The position numbers and the translations under genes are program-made. The notes below the pieces were generated by a model, which saw only the letters and a list, made by a program, of their open reading frames with translations, was not told the origin of the DNA and did not search any database. Shown here piece by piece: positions 42,656 to 53,107 of a stretch of DNA of 64,000 nt. This DNA is from Anaerolineaceae bacterium UBA4890. Its GTDB lineage: Bacteria > Chloroflexota > Anaerolineae > Anaerolineales > Anaerolineaceae. Position 1 is the stretch's first letter; every line of letters begins with the position of its first letter. The stretch covers positions 80,821-144,820 of the forward strand of contig DHCY01000004.1 in the NCBI GenBank assembly GCA_002399085.1. Direction: 5' to 3'.

Positions 42656-44524
42656 TTGAAATCTCGCAATCAATCTTTTTTCATCTCGGCACTATTGCTT
42701 TTCTCTATTGTCGCGATGGTTTTTTATGGCTTCCAGGAACAAGCCTTTGGCACCCAGGCGATACCGATCAACCAGTTGGCAGCAGATGTGGAAGCTGATC
42801 TGGTTGGGAAAATTGAAATCAAGGGCGACGATATCAACGTCACTTATCGCGACATCACCAATCGCGGCGCCGCGACCACTGTAAAAGACCCCAATACCAG
42901 CCTGATCGAAGAGTTGATTTTGCTGGGTGTTTCCCCTGAAAAGCTGCGCGACCCTAACCTGAAAATTGAAGTTATGCTCCCTGGTTTTTGGGCAAATGCC
43001 GCTACCTTGCTGATCAACTTTCTGCCCTTCATTCTCATGGGGCTGCTGTTCTGGGTGTTCATCCGCCAGGCGCAAGGCTCTAACAACGCTGCCATGCAAT
43101 TTGGCAAATCACGTGCCAAGATGCTGACCGGCGAACATCCAACGGTAACATTTGACGATGTTGCCGGCGTGGACGAAGCCAAGGAAGAGTTGCAGGAAGT
43201 GGTTGAATTTCTCAAGGAACCCCAAAAATTCATCGCGCTTGGCGCACGCATCCCGAAAGGTGTTTTGCTGGTCGGTTCACCCGGTACTGGCAAAACCCTA
43301 ATGGCAAAAGCCGTATCAGGGGAAGCTGGCGTGCCCTTCTTCTCGATTTCAGGTTCTGAATTTGTCGAGATGTTCGTTGGTGTAGGTGCCAGCCGTGTTC
43401 GCGATCTGTTTGACGAAGCCAAAAAGCACTCCCCCTGTATCGTTTTTGTTGACGAAATCGATGCTGTGGGTCGTCACCGTGGTGCTGGACTTGGCGGCAG
43501 CCATGATGAACGCGAACAGACCCTCAACCAGCTTTTGGTTGAAATGGATGGTTTCGGCACCGATACTAATGTGATCGTGATCGCCGCGACCAACCGCCCC
43601 GATATCCTCGACCCTGCCCTGCTGCGCCCTGGTCGCTTCGACCGGCGTGTAATGCTGGACAAGCCCGACAAAAACGGTCGCGAAGCGATCCTGAAGGTAC
43701 ACACTCGGGGCAAACCGGTCGATCCTAAAGTTGACCTGGGTGAAATTGCCCGTTCGACACCTGGTTTTGTAGGCGCAGACCTAGAAAACCTGGTCAACGA
43801 AGCCGCGATTCTTGCTGCCCGCCGCAATAAAAAAATCATCACCCGCGACGAATTCGAAGAATCGATCGAGCGGGTTATTGCCGGTCCTGAACGCAAGAGT
43901 AAGCTGATGAACCCCCGGGAGAAGAAAATTGTGGCATACCACGAGGTTGGTCACGCGATCGTCACCAGCGTTTTGCCTGAAGCCAACCCGGTTCAAAAGG
44001 TATCGATCATCTCACGCGGAATGGCGGGTGGTTTCACACTCTCGCTGCCGCTTGAAGATCAATACCTGGAATCGAAGAAGATGCTGTTTTCGGACCTGGC
44101 GACCATGCTTGGCGGTCGTGCAGCTGAAGAGATCATGTTCAGCGATATCACCTCCGGCGCATCGAATGACCTTGAACGGGTAACAAAACTGGCTCGGCGA
44201 ATGGTGACTCGCCTGGGTATGAGCGAGAAGCTGGGTCCCATGGTGTACGGACAAAAGGAAGAACTGGTATTCCTCGGTCGGGAGATATCGGAACAGCGCG
44301 ACTACTCTGAGCTTGTCGCCCAGACCATCGACGAGGAAGTACACAAACTCATCGATGATGCTTATGAAACCGCGAAGCAAATTTTGACAGAAAATAAGGA
44401 AAAGCTGATTGAAATTTCTGAAAAACTATTGGAAGTTGAAACGCTATCGAAGGAAGAGTTCGAACAACTCTTCCCGCCTGTAAACGAAAAGAACCAGGGG
44501 ATTCCCTACCTCGACGCGATCTAA
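42656..44524 (+). CDS. ftsH: ATP-dependent zinc metalloprotease FtsH
   Basis: 622 residues. TTG start with GGAGG 5 bases upstream. Two N-terminal membrane helices (about 7-27 and 103-123), AAA ATPase (Walker A GSPGTGKT, Walker [35 protein letters not shown]) and peptidase (HEVGHA zinc motif). Degrades membrane and regulatory proteins from the cytoplasmic face. TATAAT at 42612-42617 is the likely -10. Its 3' end overlaps convergent miaA by 4 bp. Confidence 0.97.
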   Translation: MKSRNQSFFISALLLFSIVAMVFYGFQEQAFGTQAIPINQLAADVEADLVGKIEIKGDDINVTYRDITNRGAATTVKDPNTSLIEELILLGVSPEKLRDPNLKIEVMLPGFWANAATLLINFLPFILMGLLFWVFIRQAQGSNNAAMQFGKSRAKMLTGEHPTVTFDDVAGVDEAKEELQEVVEFLKEPQKFIALGARIPKGVLLVGSPGTGKTLMAKAVSGEAGVPFFSISGSEFVEMFVGVGASRVRDLFDEAKKHSPCIVFVDEIDAVGRHRGAGLGGSHDEREQTLNQLLVEMDGFGTDTNVIVIAATNRPDILDPALLRPGRFDRRVMLDKPDKNGREAILKVHTRGKPVDPKVDLGEIARSTPGFVGADLENLVNEAAILAARRNKKIITRDEFEESIERVIAGPERKSKLMNPREKKIVAYHEVGHAIVTSVLPEANPVQKVSIISRGMAGGFTLSLPLEDQYLESKKMLFSDLATMLGGRAAEEIMFSDITSGASNDLERVTKLARRMVTRLGMSEKLGPMVYGQKEELVFLGREISEQRDYSELVAQTIDEEVHKLIDDAYETAKQILTENKEKLIEISEKLLEVETLSKEEFEQLFPPVNEKNQGIPYLDAI

Positions 44525-45456
44525 ATCGTTTTGAATTTGACTCTTACAAGATCCAGCATCTTTTCCAGGATGGCTGGGTCTTGTGCATTTAACCAGTGAA
44601 TCTCAGGATCGGCGGACTTAAACCAGTTTGCCTGCCGGCGGACGTACTTACGAGTGTTGCGTTTGATCAGGACGACAGCCTCTTCCAGGCTGATCTCGCC
44701 GTCTAAGAAGGCGATCAGCTCGCTGTAGCCGATTACACCCATTTTCAGCAAGGCATTTTTATAGCCTCGCTCAAGCAGGTCACGGACCTCTTCCAGGAAG
44801 CCCTCATTCAGCATCTGATCAATACGGGTATCAATTCGTCGATACAGTTCCTCACGCGGTCGTTGCAGCCCGATGATCAGGATTTCGAAAGGAGAAGTCT
44901 CTTTTAAGCGAACAGCCGAAAATTTCTCACCCGTTTTAAAGATAACCTCAAGCGCTCTTACGGTGCGGCGATGATTGCGGTAATCGATAAAACCAGCTGC
45001 TTCGGGGTCAAGGACTTTCAGAATCTCATAAAGCTGGTCATAACCTATGGATTCCCCAACTTTTTCAATCGTGCTTCTCAGATGATCATCAGCTTCCAGT
45101 TCGGGTATTTGCCAATTCTGCCTGATCGCACGAATGTACTGTCCTGTTCCACCTGTCAGAACCGGTATCTTCCCATCGGCGTTCAGGCTCAGAATTAGGT
45201 CCTCAGCCTCAGTTTTGTAATCCCCGATGCTCCAGGGTTGGTCCAGATCGGCTACATTGACCAGGTGGTGCTTAACCCGCGCGAGCTCAGCAGGAGTTGG
45301 CTTGGCGGTACCAATATTCAATTGCCGGTAGAGATAACGTGAATCAGCGGAGATGATTTCAGAGTTCAATGCCTCGGCGAGCCGGATTGCCAACCCGGTC
45401 TTTCCTGAAGCGGTTGGTCCGATCAACATGATCAGTTTTGGTTTGCGCTCACTCAT
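44521..45456 (-). CDS. miaA: tRNA dimethylallyltransferase
   Basis: 311 residues. P-loop [17 protein letters not shown], then [20 protein letters not shown] and [10 protein letters not shown], with [16 protein letters not shown] near the C-terminus. Adds dimethylallyl to A37 of tRNAs reading UNN codons. Overlaps the yraN stop region by 8 bp at its start. Confidence 0.96.
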   Translation of the reverse strand: MSERKPKLIMLIGPTASGKTGLAIRLAEALNSEIISADSRYLYRQLNIGTAKPTPAELARVKHHLVNVADLDQPWSIGDYKTEAEDLILSLNADGKIPVLTGGTGQYIRAIRQNWQIPELEADDHLRSTIEKVGESIGYDQLYEILKVLDPEAAGFIDYRNHRRTVRALEVIFKTGEKFSAVRLKETSPFEILIIGLQRPREELYRRIDTRIDQMLNEGFLEEVRDLLERGYKNALLKMGVIGYSELIAFLDGEISLEEAVVLIKRNTRKYVRRQANWFKSADPEIHWLNAQDPAILEKMLDLVRVKFKTI

Positions 45457-45835
45457 TTAAATAATCCAGGTAAACGTTTTGATAGTGGATGATCTCAGGT
45501 TTTCCAGGATCGACTGTCTCAATGATCAATACGTCCAACTGCCAGTCGGGGTCCAGCTCGGGGTGGTTTTCAAAGTAAACGAACATCGCTGCTTGCATCG
45601 CCTGGTATTTTTTTTGAGTGATGCTATATTCGGCGATACCGTATGCCTTCGATTTACGCGTCTTGACTTCCACCGCAATCAGCTGCCCACCCGATTTCAT
45701 GATCAGGTCAATCTCCCCATAACGGGTATGGTAGTTCTTTTCGAGTAATTCGTAACCCAGCTTTTCAAGGTAACCTGCAGCATAGGTCTCTCCCCAGGCT
45801 CCCAGTTTCTTGCGATATCGTTTGTCCGTGGTCAT
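45449..45835 (-). CDS. yraN: YraN family endonuclease-like protein (UPF0102)
   Basis: 128 residues from ATG 45835; the frame is open further upstream, but that extension is hydrophobic and unlike the family. [20 protein letters not shown], then RYGEIDLIM and [14 protein letters not shown] segments (here [10 protein letters not shown]) give the restriction-endonuclease-like core D, E and K. Function unproven. Translationally coupled to miaA. Confidence 0.9.
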   Translation of the reverse strand: MTTDKRYRKKLGAWGETYAAGYLEKLGYELLEKNYHTRYGEIDLIMKSGGQLIAVEVKTRKSKAYGIAEYSITQKKYQAMQAAMFVYFENHPELDPDWQLDVLIIETVDPGKPEIIHYQNVYLDYLNE

Positions 45836-45959
45836 GCGAGTAGTATAACCTTCTTGAACTCCCTGAAAAGGGAAGAAACAGACAAAGATAATTGATTTTA
45901 AGATAAAATAAACAAACAATCCCGCTCAAGGGGTATAACATTTTCAAAAAAGGAATCCA

Positions 45960-47129
45960 ATGGCTGTTGCAGAAATTGTAACTATCGGCACCGAATTACT
46001 CCTTGGTGAAATTCAGGACACCAACTCCCGTTATATTGCCCGCGCCTTACGCGACATCGGTATCGACCTCTATCGTCTTACAACTGTTGGAGACAATGCA
46101 AAACGTATCTCGGCGACGATTCAGGAAGCACTGATGCGCGCCGACGTGGTCATTACAACCGGCGGTCTCGGTCCTACTGTCGACGATGCAACCCGACAGG
46201 CAGTGGCTGACACGTTTTATGTCAACCTGGTTTACAGGGAAGAATTGTGGAAACAAGTCCTCGAGCGTTTCAAACTCTACGGGCGCACGCCAACCGAAAA
46301 CAATAAACGCCAGGCTTTTCTCCCTGAGAATGCCTTTTCGATACGAAACGATGTTGGTACCGCGCCGGCTTTCGCTGTCGAGTTGGGCACGAAAACTGTG
46401 ATCTCACTTCCTGGTGTCCCCCGTGAGATGGAACACATCATGAATACCTTTGTGGTCGAATATCTGAAAGAGCGTTACCAGCTCGAAGATGAAATTATTT
46501 TGCCCTGGGTGATTCACACAGTCTCTTTGGGCGAATCCAGCATTGATGAGATCATCGGTGAAATGGAGACCCTCACCAACCCATCGGTGGGTTTGCTTGC
46601 ACACCCTGGTCAGACTGATGTCAGGGTAACAGCCAAAGCACGCTCGACAGAAGAAGCCCGGCGGATGATGGAGCCTGTGCTGCAGGAAATTCGTGAAAAG
46701 CTGGCAGACTACATCTTTGGCGAAAACGAAGACACAATCCAATCGGTGGTTGCCGCCGAATTGCTTGCCCAGAACATGACGCTATGTGTGCTGGAGGTAG
46801 GCACCGATGCCCTAATTTATGAAGCAATGTCTCAGCACCTCACTTCTGAATTCCTCTCCGGACAATTGCTGGATGTGGATGTCACCCATGATACCTTCAA
46901 AGTGTTAATGCAAGAATATCGTGACAAAAAACAAGCAGATTTTGTGCTGGGGGTCATGCTGACTCCCGTTGAAGAACACCAGGAACTGTACGTTGCCCTG
47001 CTGCATTCCGGGACCATACAGGAATACCAGCGCTTCTACAGCGGACCTCCCGGAGATGCCGGACGTTGGGCGCTCAATGTCGGACTCGATCAGGTCCGTA
47101 CCAGGCTGAAACATCTGAAAGGAACATGA
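45960..47129 (+). CDS. cinA: CinA family protein with degenerate C-terminal deamidase domain
   Basis: 389 residues. N-terminal molybdopterin-binding-like COG1058 domain: IGTELLLGEIQDTNSRYIAR, TTGGLGPTVDD, SLPGVPREMEHIM, which in CinA is an ADP-ribose pyrophosphatase. The C-terminal PncC region (about 260-389) is shorter and has VLEVGTDALIYE where AESCTGG is expected, so nicotinamide mononucleotide deamidase activity is doubtful. AAGGAATCCA before ATG. Overlaps the next gene by ATGA. Confidence 0.85.
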   Translation: MAVAEIVTIGTELLLGEIQDTNSRYIARALRDIGIDLYRLTTVGDNAKRISATIQEALMRADVVITTGGLGPTVDDATRQAVADTFYVNLVYREELWKQVLERFKLYGRTPTENNKRQAFLPENAFSIRNDVGTAPAFAVELGTKTVISLPGVPREMEHIMNTFVVEYLKERYQLEDEIILPWVIHTVSLGESSIDEIIGEMETLTNPSVGLLAHPGQTDVRVTAKARSTEEARRMMEPVLQEIREKLADYIFGENEDTIQSVVAAELLAQNMTLCVLEVGTDALIYEAMSQHLTSEFLSGQLLDVDVTHDTFKVLMQEYRDKKQADFVLGVMLTPVEEHQELYVALLHSGTIQEYQRFYSGPPGDAGRWALNVGLDQVRTRLKHLKGT

Positions 47130-49123
47130 TGACACCTATTGACACTCTCTTGAAAAATGCCATTGTCTTGACCATGGATTCGGTCTACACTCTCTACGAA
47201 CCCGGTGCTGTAGCGGTCCAGGATGACAAAATCGTCGAAGTTGGTGATGAAGATCAATTAGTTGAGAAGTACCAGGCTCGCGAAGTAATCGATTGCGGTG
47301 GAAAAGTGCTTATGCCCGGTCTCGTAAACACGCACACACATGTGCCCATGAGCCTGCTTCGAGGTTTGGCAGACGACCTGCGCCTGGATGTCTGGTTGAT
47401 GGGATACATGATGCCAGTTGAACGAGAGTTCGTGTCTCCGGAATTTGTTCGGCTGGGCACCAAGCTTGCTTGCGCAGAATTGATCCGGTCTGGCGTCACT
47501 ACATTCAATGACATGTATTACTTTGAAGATGATGTCGCCGAAGCCGCTGCTGAGGCTGGCATGCGTGCCGTTGTCGGTGAGACCGTGATGAAGTTCCCTA
47601 CCCCGGATGCATCATCCTTTGAGGAAGCCCTGGACCATTGCCGTGCTTTGATCGACAAATGGAAGGGGCATGCATTGATCGTTCCGGCAATTGCACCTCA
47701 CGCGGTATATACTTGCACACCAGATGTTCTGACGGCTGTGGTGAAATTGGCTCAGGACACTGACACGATCGTGCATTTTCACGTATCAGAGACCGCCGAC
47801 GAGGTGCAAAACGTGCGCGACGATCACGGCATTCCAGTGGTGCCCTACGTTCGAAGGTTCGGCATCCTTGACACAAAACTGATTGCCGCCCACTGTGTGC
47901 ACCTTGACCAGGGTGAAATTCGTTCCCTGATGCATGCCGGTGCCGGCATCGCCCACAATCCTTCCTCGAATTTAAAGCTTGCGTCCGGCTTTGCCCCGGT
48001 TGCGAAGATGATGGAACTTGGCTGCAACGTTGGCATCGGCACTGACGGTTCCGGCTCGAATAACGATCTCGATTTCTTTGAGGAAATGCGCCTTGCCAGC
48101 CTGATCGCCAAACCAACCGCCGAAGACCCCACCGCTCTGCCAGCCAAACAAGTATTGGCAATGGCAACCAGCATCGGTGCTAAAGCGATTCATCTGGGCG
48201 AAATCACTGGCAGCCTCGAACGAGGAAAAAGGGCGGACCTGATTTTGGTGGACCTGAGCCCGATCCACAACCAACCGCGCTTTTATCGTAATTCTGATAG
48301 CGTTTATGCCCAGATCATCTACGCGTCCAAGTCAACCGACGTTACCGATGTGATGGTAAACGGCTCCTGGCTGATGCGCGACAAGCAGCTGTTGACCCTC
48401 GATGAAGAAGAGCTGATCACTAAAGCAACCATCGTAGCAGAAAGAATCGATACCTTCCTGCGGGGACGCGAAGAATCGGTCTACTCGAAGCTGATTGCTA
48501 TTGGCGGAGCCGCCGAAGAAGAGAGTTTTGAAATCCAGGCAAAAGTGCCCATCGATGACAGAAGCGCTATTATCGATGCGTTGGAAAATCAGGGCATCAA
48601 GATTCTGCGAAGGCGACATTATCACGAATTTGACACCTATTTTGAGTTTGAGGACGAAAAGCAGGGTCGGCTGCGCTACAGGGAAGACGGATTCCTGGAC
48701 AAAAAAGGCAAGATCGCAAGTGTCCGATCACGGTTGACGCTGATCGGCGAACGTATGGATGAAGAAAGCGATCACGAGCAAGACGTACTGCTCTCCCGGA
48801 CGCGTTATTACGCCCCGGCGACGCACAGCTTGCGATTCTATACCGAGTACTTCAAGCCGACGAAATCGGTTGAAATTGAGAAAGACCGACTGCGTTTCCT
48901 GATTGAGTTGGAAGGTACCGAATTCTTTGTTAATCTCGATACGCTTATCAAACCACAGCTGGGTAAGTTCCTTGAAATCAAGAGCCGCACCTGGAGCCGG
49001 GAAGACGCCTATCAAAAATCAGCGCTGATCAATGATCTTTTCAATAAATTGGGTGTTACTGACCCCAACCTTGTAACGGTAGACTATCTCGAGATGGTTG
49101 AAAATCAAATGAAGGAGAATTAG
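47126..49123 (+). CDS. Amidohydrolase (SAH/MTA deaminase-like) fused to a CYTH domain
   Basis: 665 residues from ATG 47126 (overlaps the cinA stop; a second ATG follows at once). Residues 1-430: metal-dependent deaminase with HTH in VNTHTHVPMSLLRGLADDLR, PHAVYTC, HFHVSETADEV and GTDGSGSNNDLDF, as in MtaD (5-methylthioadenosine/S-adenosylhomocysteine deaminase). Residues about 455-665: CYTH-like domain with alternating charged strands (LRRRHYHEFDTYFEFE, LRYREDGFLD, RFLIELEGTEFFVNL, FLEIKSRTW). CYTH enzymes act on triphosphates or make cAMP. The fusion is unusual; the join is uninterrupted with no frameshift sign. Confidence 0.85.
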   Translation: MMTPIDTLLKNAIVLTMDSVYTLYEPGAVAVQDDKIVEVGDEDQLVEKYQAREVIDCGGKVLMPGLVNTHTHVPMSLLRGLADDLRLDVWLMGYMMPVEREFVSPEFVRLGTKLACAELIRSGVTTFNDMYYFEDDVAEAAAEAGMRAVVGETVMKFPTPDASSFEEALDHCRALIDKWKGHALIVPAIAPHAVYTCTPDVLTAVVKLAQDTDTIVHFHVSETADEVQNVRDDHGIPVVPYVRRFGILDTKLIAAHCVHLDQGEIRSLMHAGAGIAHNPSSNLKLASGFAPVAKMMELGCNVGIGTDGSGSNNDLDFFEEMRLASLIAKPTAEDPTALPAKQVLAMATSIGAKAIHLGEITGSLERGKRADLILVDLSPIHNQPRFYRNSDSVYAQIIYASKSTDVTDVMVNGSWLMRDKQLLTLDEEELITKATIVAERIDTFLRGREESVYSKLIAIGGAAEEESFEIQAKVPIDDRSAIIDALENQGIKILRRRHYHEFDTYFEFEDEKQGRLRYREDGFLDKKGKIASVRSRLTLIGERMDEESDHEQDVLLSRTRYYAPATHSLRFYTEYFKPTKSVEIEKDRLRFLIELEGTEFFVNLDTLIKPQLGKFLEIKSRTWSREDAYQKSALINDLFNKLGVTDPNLVTVDYLEMVENQMKEN

Positions 49124-50578
49124 GTGTCAATGACTAAGCGAACTGAAAAAATCAATGTATTGTTTGCCACTGCAGAAGCAGCTCCATTTGCGAAGGTAGG
49201 TGGTCTGGGCGATGTTGGCGGGGCTCTGCCGGCTTCGCTGCACGCTAATTTTGCCGATCATATCGATATTCGTACAATCATGCCTTTCCATGCTGTGGTC
49301 AAGGCAAAGAACCCACCCAGGAAGAAAATCGGTGATTTTTCGTTTCTGGCGAATACCCAGCATATTGAATGCGAACTGTTTGTTTCGGATATTGACGGCG
49401 TCCCGGTTTACCTCGTCGACAACCCCTTCATCAATCACGAATCGCCAGTCTATCACGGCGACTGGCAGCTGGATGGTTTGAAATATGCCAGTTTCTCATT
49501 GGCATTGCTTGAAGCAATGCGCTACCTGGATTGGAAAGTGGATGTCCTGCATGCAAACGACTGGCACACTGCCCTGGCAGTCCATGCCCTGGCGACAACG
49601 TACAATAATGATCCCTTTTTCAAAGGCATAAAGACTGTTCTATCGATCCACAACCTGCCCTACAACGGATGGGGCTCGCAGGAGGCAATGAACCAGCTCG
49701 GATTTACCCCCAGCGATGACCCCGACCTGCCTGACTGGGCTAAGTTCACTCCCTTGCCGATGGGTCTGGCGTCAGCAGATAAAATCATTGCCGTTTCACC
49801 AGGCTACGCCCGGGAGATCCTGACTCCGGAATATGGCTGTGGGTTGGAGGTTTATCTTCAAAAACACGCCGATAAGGTTATGGGAATCTTGAACGGCATC
49901 GACGAAGACCTCTGGAATCCGGCTGAAGATAAAGCAATTTCCCATCACTTCTCGGTTTCCGAGCTTTCAGAGCGGGTAAGCAACAAACTCGACCTACAGG
50001 AAGCGCTCGATTTTAAGGTAAACGAGCAGATTCCCTTGATCACCATTGTCACTCGCTTGTCAGAGCAAAAAGGGGTACCCTCCATCCTGGAAGCCTTACC
50101 GCAACTGATCGACCGCACCTGGCAATTCGCCTTGTTAGGCTCAGGAAGCCCTGAGTTGGAGGAAAAAGCGCGCAAGCTGGCTGAGGATTATCCGGATCGA
50201 GTTGCCAGTTTCATCAAGTATGATGACGTGATTGCGCGGGTGCTATATGCCTCTGGCGATATCTTTTTGATGCCCTCGCTTTACGAGCCCTGTGGTCTTT
50301 CGCAGATGTTTGCCATGCGTTATGGCAACCTGCCCCTGGCAACAGCCACGGGTGGGCTGGCAGACTCAATCCGTGATTTTTCGGCTGACCCTGAAACCGC
50401 GACTGGTTTCCTGTATACCGAGAAAACAACGGCTGGCTTGATAGAGAGCCTGAACCTGGCGCTGGACACATTTGAAGACCAGGAAACCTGGCAATTGATG
50501 CAGAACAATGCCATGACCACAGATTTCTGCTGGAAGACATCCGCTAAAAAGTACCTGGATGTTTACAAATCACTTTAG
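49124..50578 (+). CDS. glgA: Glycogen synthase (ADP-glucose type)
   Basis: 484 residues, GT5. KVGGLGDVGGALP binds ADP-glucose; HANDWHTAL, PLPMGLASADKIIAVS and SLYEPCGLSQMFAMRYG are family segments with the catalytic Glu. GTG start 49124, placed 6 bases after AAGGAG; ATG 49130 is an alternative. Followed by amylomaltase, pointing to storage glucan metabolism. Confidence 0.95.
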   Translation: MSMTKRTEKINVLFATAEAAPFAKVGGLGDVGGALPASLHANFADHIDIRTIMPFHAVVKAKNPPRKKIGDFSFLANTQHIECELFVSDIDGVPVYLVDNPFINHESPVYHGDWQLDGLKYASFSLALLEAMRYLDWKVDVLHANDWHTALAVHALATTYNNDPFFKGIKTVLSIHNLPYNGWGSQEAMNQLGFTPSDDPDLPDWAKFTPLPMGLASADKIIAVSPGYAREILTPEYGCGLEVYLQKHADKVMGILNGIDEDLWNPAEDKAISHHFSVSELSERVSNKLDLQEALDFKVNEQIPLITIVTRLSEQKGVPSILEALPQLIDRTWQFALLGSGSPELEEKARKLAEDYPDRVASFIKYDDVIARVLYASGDIFLMPSLYEPCGLSQMFAMRYGNLPLATATGGLADSIRDFSADPETATGFLYTEKTTAGLIESLNLALDTFEDQETWQLMQNNAMTTDFCWKTSAKKYLDVYKSL

Positions 50579-50593
50579 TTAAGGATGTTTTTT

Positions 50594-52156
50594 ATGAAAT
50601 TAGTCAGAAAATCAGGCATTTTACTCCACCCAACCAGCCTGCCTGGACCGGATGGTATCGGAGATCTCGGACCTGAAGCTTATCGCTGGGTCGATTTTTT
50701 GAATAAAAGCGGCACCCAGTTATGGCAAATCTTACCACTTGGACCGACCGGCTATGGAGATTCACCGTATCAATGTTTCTCTGCTTTTGCCGGCAACCCC
50801 TTCCTGATCAGCCCAGTGGTGCTGCTGGAAGACGAACTGCTTACCAGCGATGACCTTAAAGAGAGACCTTTTTTTCCGGTCGGTGACATCGATTACGGTC
50901 CGGCGATCGAATGGAAAACGCATTTACTCAACAAAGCCTTCGATGCTTTCACCAAGCAGGGAGACTCTCTGCTTAAGGCTGAATTCGACCGTTTCTGTGA
51001 CCAGAAAAAAGCCTGGCTGGATGACTACGCCCTCTTCATGGCGATTAAAGAGACCCAGGATCTGCACCCCTGGGTCGACTGGCCCGAACCACTCAAGACC
51101 AGGAAAACCATCGCGATTGAAGAAGCCAAAACCATGCTTGCTGATAAAATCGCCAAACACAAGTTCAACCAATTCCTCTTTTTCAGGCAATGGTTACGCC
51201 TCAAAGCTTTCGCGGTAGAAAAGAAAGTCGAAATCATCGGCGATATGCCATTTGTGATCTCACTGGACAGCTCGGATGTCTGGGCGCGACCAGAGTTGTT
51301 TTTACTGGACGAGGACCTGAGCCCGACTTTTGTCGCCGGGGTTCCGCCGGATTACTTCTCCGCCACAGGACAATTGTGGGGCAACCCGCTTTATGACTGG
51401 CAATATCACATTGATACCAGGTTTGAGTGGTGGGTTTCCCGACTTGGAGCCACGCTTGAGTTGGTGGATATGGTGCGCCTGGATCATTTCAGAGGTTTTG
51501 CTGCTGCCTGGCATGTGCCGTTTGGCAATACAACTGCCATCGAGGGCGAATGGGTGCCTGGACCGGCTGTGGAATTATTCAACGAACTGAAACTCAACTT
51601 CCCTGAACTGCCCATTATTGCTGAAGACCTGGGTGTAATCACCGAAGATGTTGAGTCTCTCCGAGATGGTTTTGAATTGCCCGGTATGAAAATTCTGCAG
51701 TTTGGGTTCTCTGGTGATCCGGAAGATGACTTCCTGCCCCACCACTATCCAGTGCATTGTTTTGCTTACACTGGATCTCACGACAACAACACAGCCCGCG
51801 GCTGGTATGACGACGCTGCTGAGACTGAGCAGAAATTTTGCAGAGAGTATCTGGACTTCGAAGAAGCTGATCAGGTGGCGCAAGCCATGATCAGAGCACT
51901 CTGGCAATCGGTTGCCCAATACGCGGTTGCCCCAATCCAGGATTTTCTGGGACTGGGTTCAGAAACGCGGATCAACCTTCCAGGAACAACCTCAGGCAAC
52001 TGGAAGTGGCGAATGCAGCCCCAGGCGCTGACTTCTATGTTGAACAGCAAAATCAGAAAGATGAATCTGCTCTACAGCCGGCTATTAGAGCAAGAAAAGA
52101 ATCGCTATACGCATTGGCTCAACCAACAGCAGGGCGAGGGAGTCAAGCCGCATTAG
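50594..52156 (+). CDS. malQ: 4-alpha-Glucanotransferase (amylomaltase)
   Basis: 520 residues from ATG 50594 (AAGG 9 bases upstream; an ATG at 50585 adds three residues). GH77: LLHPTSLPGPDGIGDLG, LPLGPTGYGDSPYQ, nucleophile Asp in VRLDHFRGF, acid/base Glu in IIAEDLGVIT, and YTGSHDNNT. Disproportionates maltodextrins. The 3' end overlaps the convergent EamA gene by 14 bp. Confidence 0.95.
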   Translation: MKLVRKSGILLHPTSLPGPDGIGDLGPEAYRWVDFLNKSGTQLWQILPLGPTGYGDSPYQCFSAFAGNPFLISPVVLLEDELLTSDDLKERPFFPVGDIDYGPAIEWKTHLLNKAFDAFTKQGDSLLKAEFDRFCDQKKAWLDDYALFMAIKETQDLHPWVDWPEPLKTRKTIAIEEAKTMLADKIAKHKFNQFLFFRQWLRLKAFAVEKKVEIIGDMPFVISLDSSDVWARPELFLLDEDLSPTFVAGVPPDYFSATGQLWGNPLYDWQYHIDTRFEWWVSRLGATLELVDMVRLDHFRGFAAAWHVPFGNTTAIEGEWVPGPAVELFNELKLNFPELPIIAEDLGVITEDVESLRDGFELPGMKILQFGFSGDPEDDFLPHHYPVHCFAYTGSHDNNTARGWYDDAAETEQKFCREYLDFEEADQVAQAMIRALWQSVAQYAVAPIQDFLGLGSETRINLPGTTSGNWKWRMQPQALTSMLNSKIRKMNLLYSRLLEQEKNRYTHWLNQQQGEGVKPH

Positions 52157-53033
52157 GCTTGGCACTGAGAGCAAAGAACAAGCCGAACAGAATCAGGATA
52201 CCGCCAGCAATTTCAACCGCTGACGGTATTTCTTTTAAGAATAAAATTGCCAGAATGCTCGATCCTACCGGTTCAAACAACAGTGCCAGGGAAACAATTC
52301 GGGCTGGTAGGTGTTTCATCGCCTTGTTCATCGAAGTATGTCCGAGAGTTTGCGGCACCAGCGCCAGAAGCAGGAAGATAATGTAAATCCTTGGCGAGTA
52401 GGTTTGATAGCCTTTATCAATGACCAGCATCATACCTGCCAATACAAGCGCAGCAACGGAATAGACGATGCTGACATATTGCTCTGTGGACATCTGGCTG
52501 GATACTTTTCTGCCCACCAGCAGGTACCCGGCGATCATCCAGGCACTGAAAAGCGCCATCAGCAGCCCGGGCAGCGTGCTTGACCCGCCATTGTTGTTCC
52601 CCAAAATCGCGATGAGCAAGCCTCCCATAAATGCAAACAAAACACCAACATAGAAACGCCTGGGAACGCGCTCTTTGAGAACCAGGGGCGACAGCAAGCC
52701 CACCCATAAAGGAGAGGTGGTGGCAAAAATGACCGAACTGTTCACCGAAACCAGGTCCAAAGACCAGGTCCACAAGGCAAAATGCAGCGCCAGGAAGATG
52801 CCGGAAAGCACCAGCAAGCCTGACTGGCTGCGGTTGATAGGAACCCATTCTGCCCTTTTGGTGAGAACAAAAATAAAAATCGCTATGATCGCCGAAAAAA
52901 ACAGCCGGTGAAAAGCGACAGCAATCGGGCTGGCAAACGGCAGTGCTGATTTAATCAGAATCGCAGCTGTGGAGACCGCCAGTATCCCGATAAGAAGCAG
53001 TATGTAGGTTGATTTGTGGTTATCTTCGGTCAT
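52143..53033 (-). CDS. EamA/DMT family transporter
   Basis: 296 residues with about ten hydrophobic helices in two EamA repeats (first near LFFSAIIAIFIFVLTK, second near IAGGILILFGLFFAL). Exports or imports small metabolites, often amino acids; substrate unknown. Preceded by a terminator for the upstream kinase gene, so it has separate expression. Confidence 0.9.
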   Translation of the reverse strand: MTEDNHKSTYILLLIGILAVSTAAILIKSALPFASPIAVAFHRLFFSAIIAIFIFVLTKRAEWVPINRSQSGLLVLSGIFLALHFALWTWSLDLVSVNSSVIFATTSPLWVGLLSPLVLKERVPRRFYVGVLFAFMGGLLIAILGNNNGGSSTLPGLLMALFSAWMIAGYLLVGRKVSSQMSTEQYVSIVYSVAALVLAGMMLVIDKGYQTYSPRIYIIFLLLALVPQTLGHTSMNKAMKHLPARIVSLALLFEPVGSSILAILFLKEIPSAVEIAGGILILFGLFFALSAKPNAA

Positions 53034-53056
53034 TAATCGCCATGGCTGCCAATAGT

Positions 53057-53085
53057 AAAAAAAGCAGGCACTATTCCATACCTGC
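53057..53085 (-). terminator. Terminator after ppgK
   Basis: Minus strand: stem GCAGGTA (53085-53079) with TGCCTGC (53070-53064), 8-base loop, then seven T (53063-53057). Confidence 0.8.
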
Positions 53086-53107
53086 CTTTAGCATGGTTTG
53101 AAAATTA

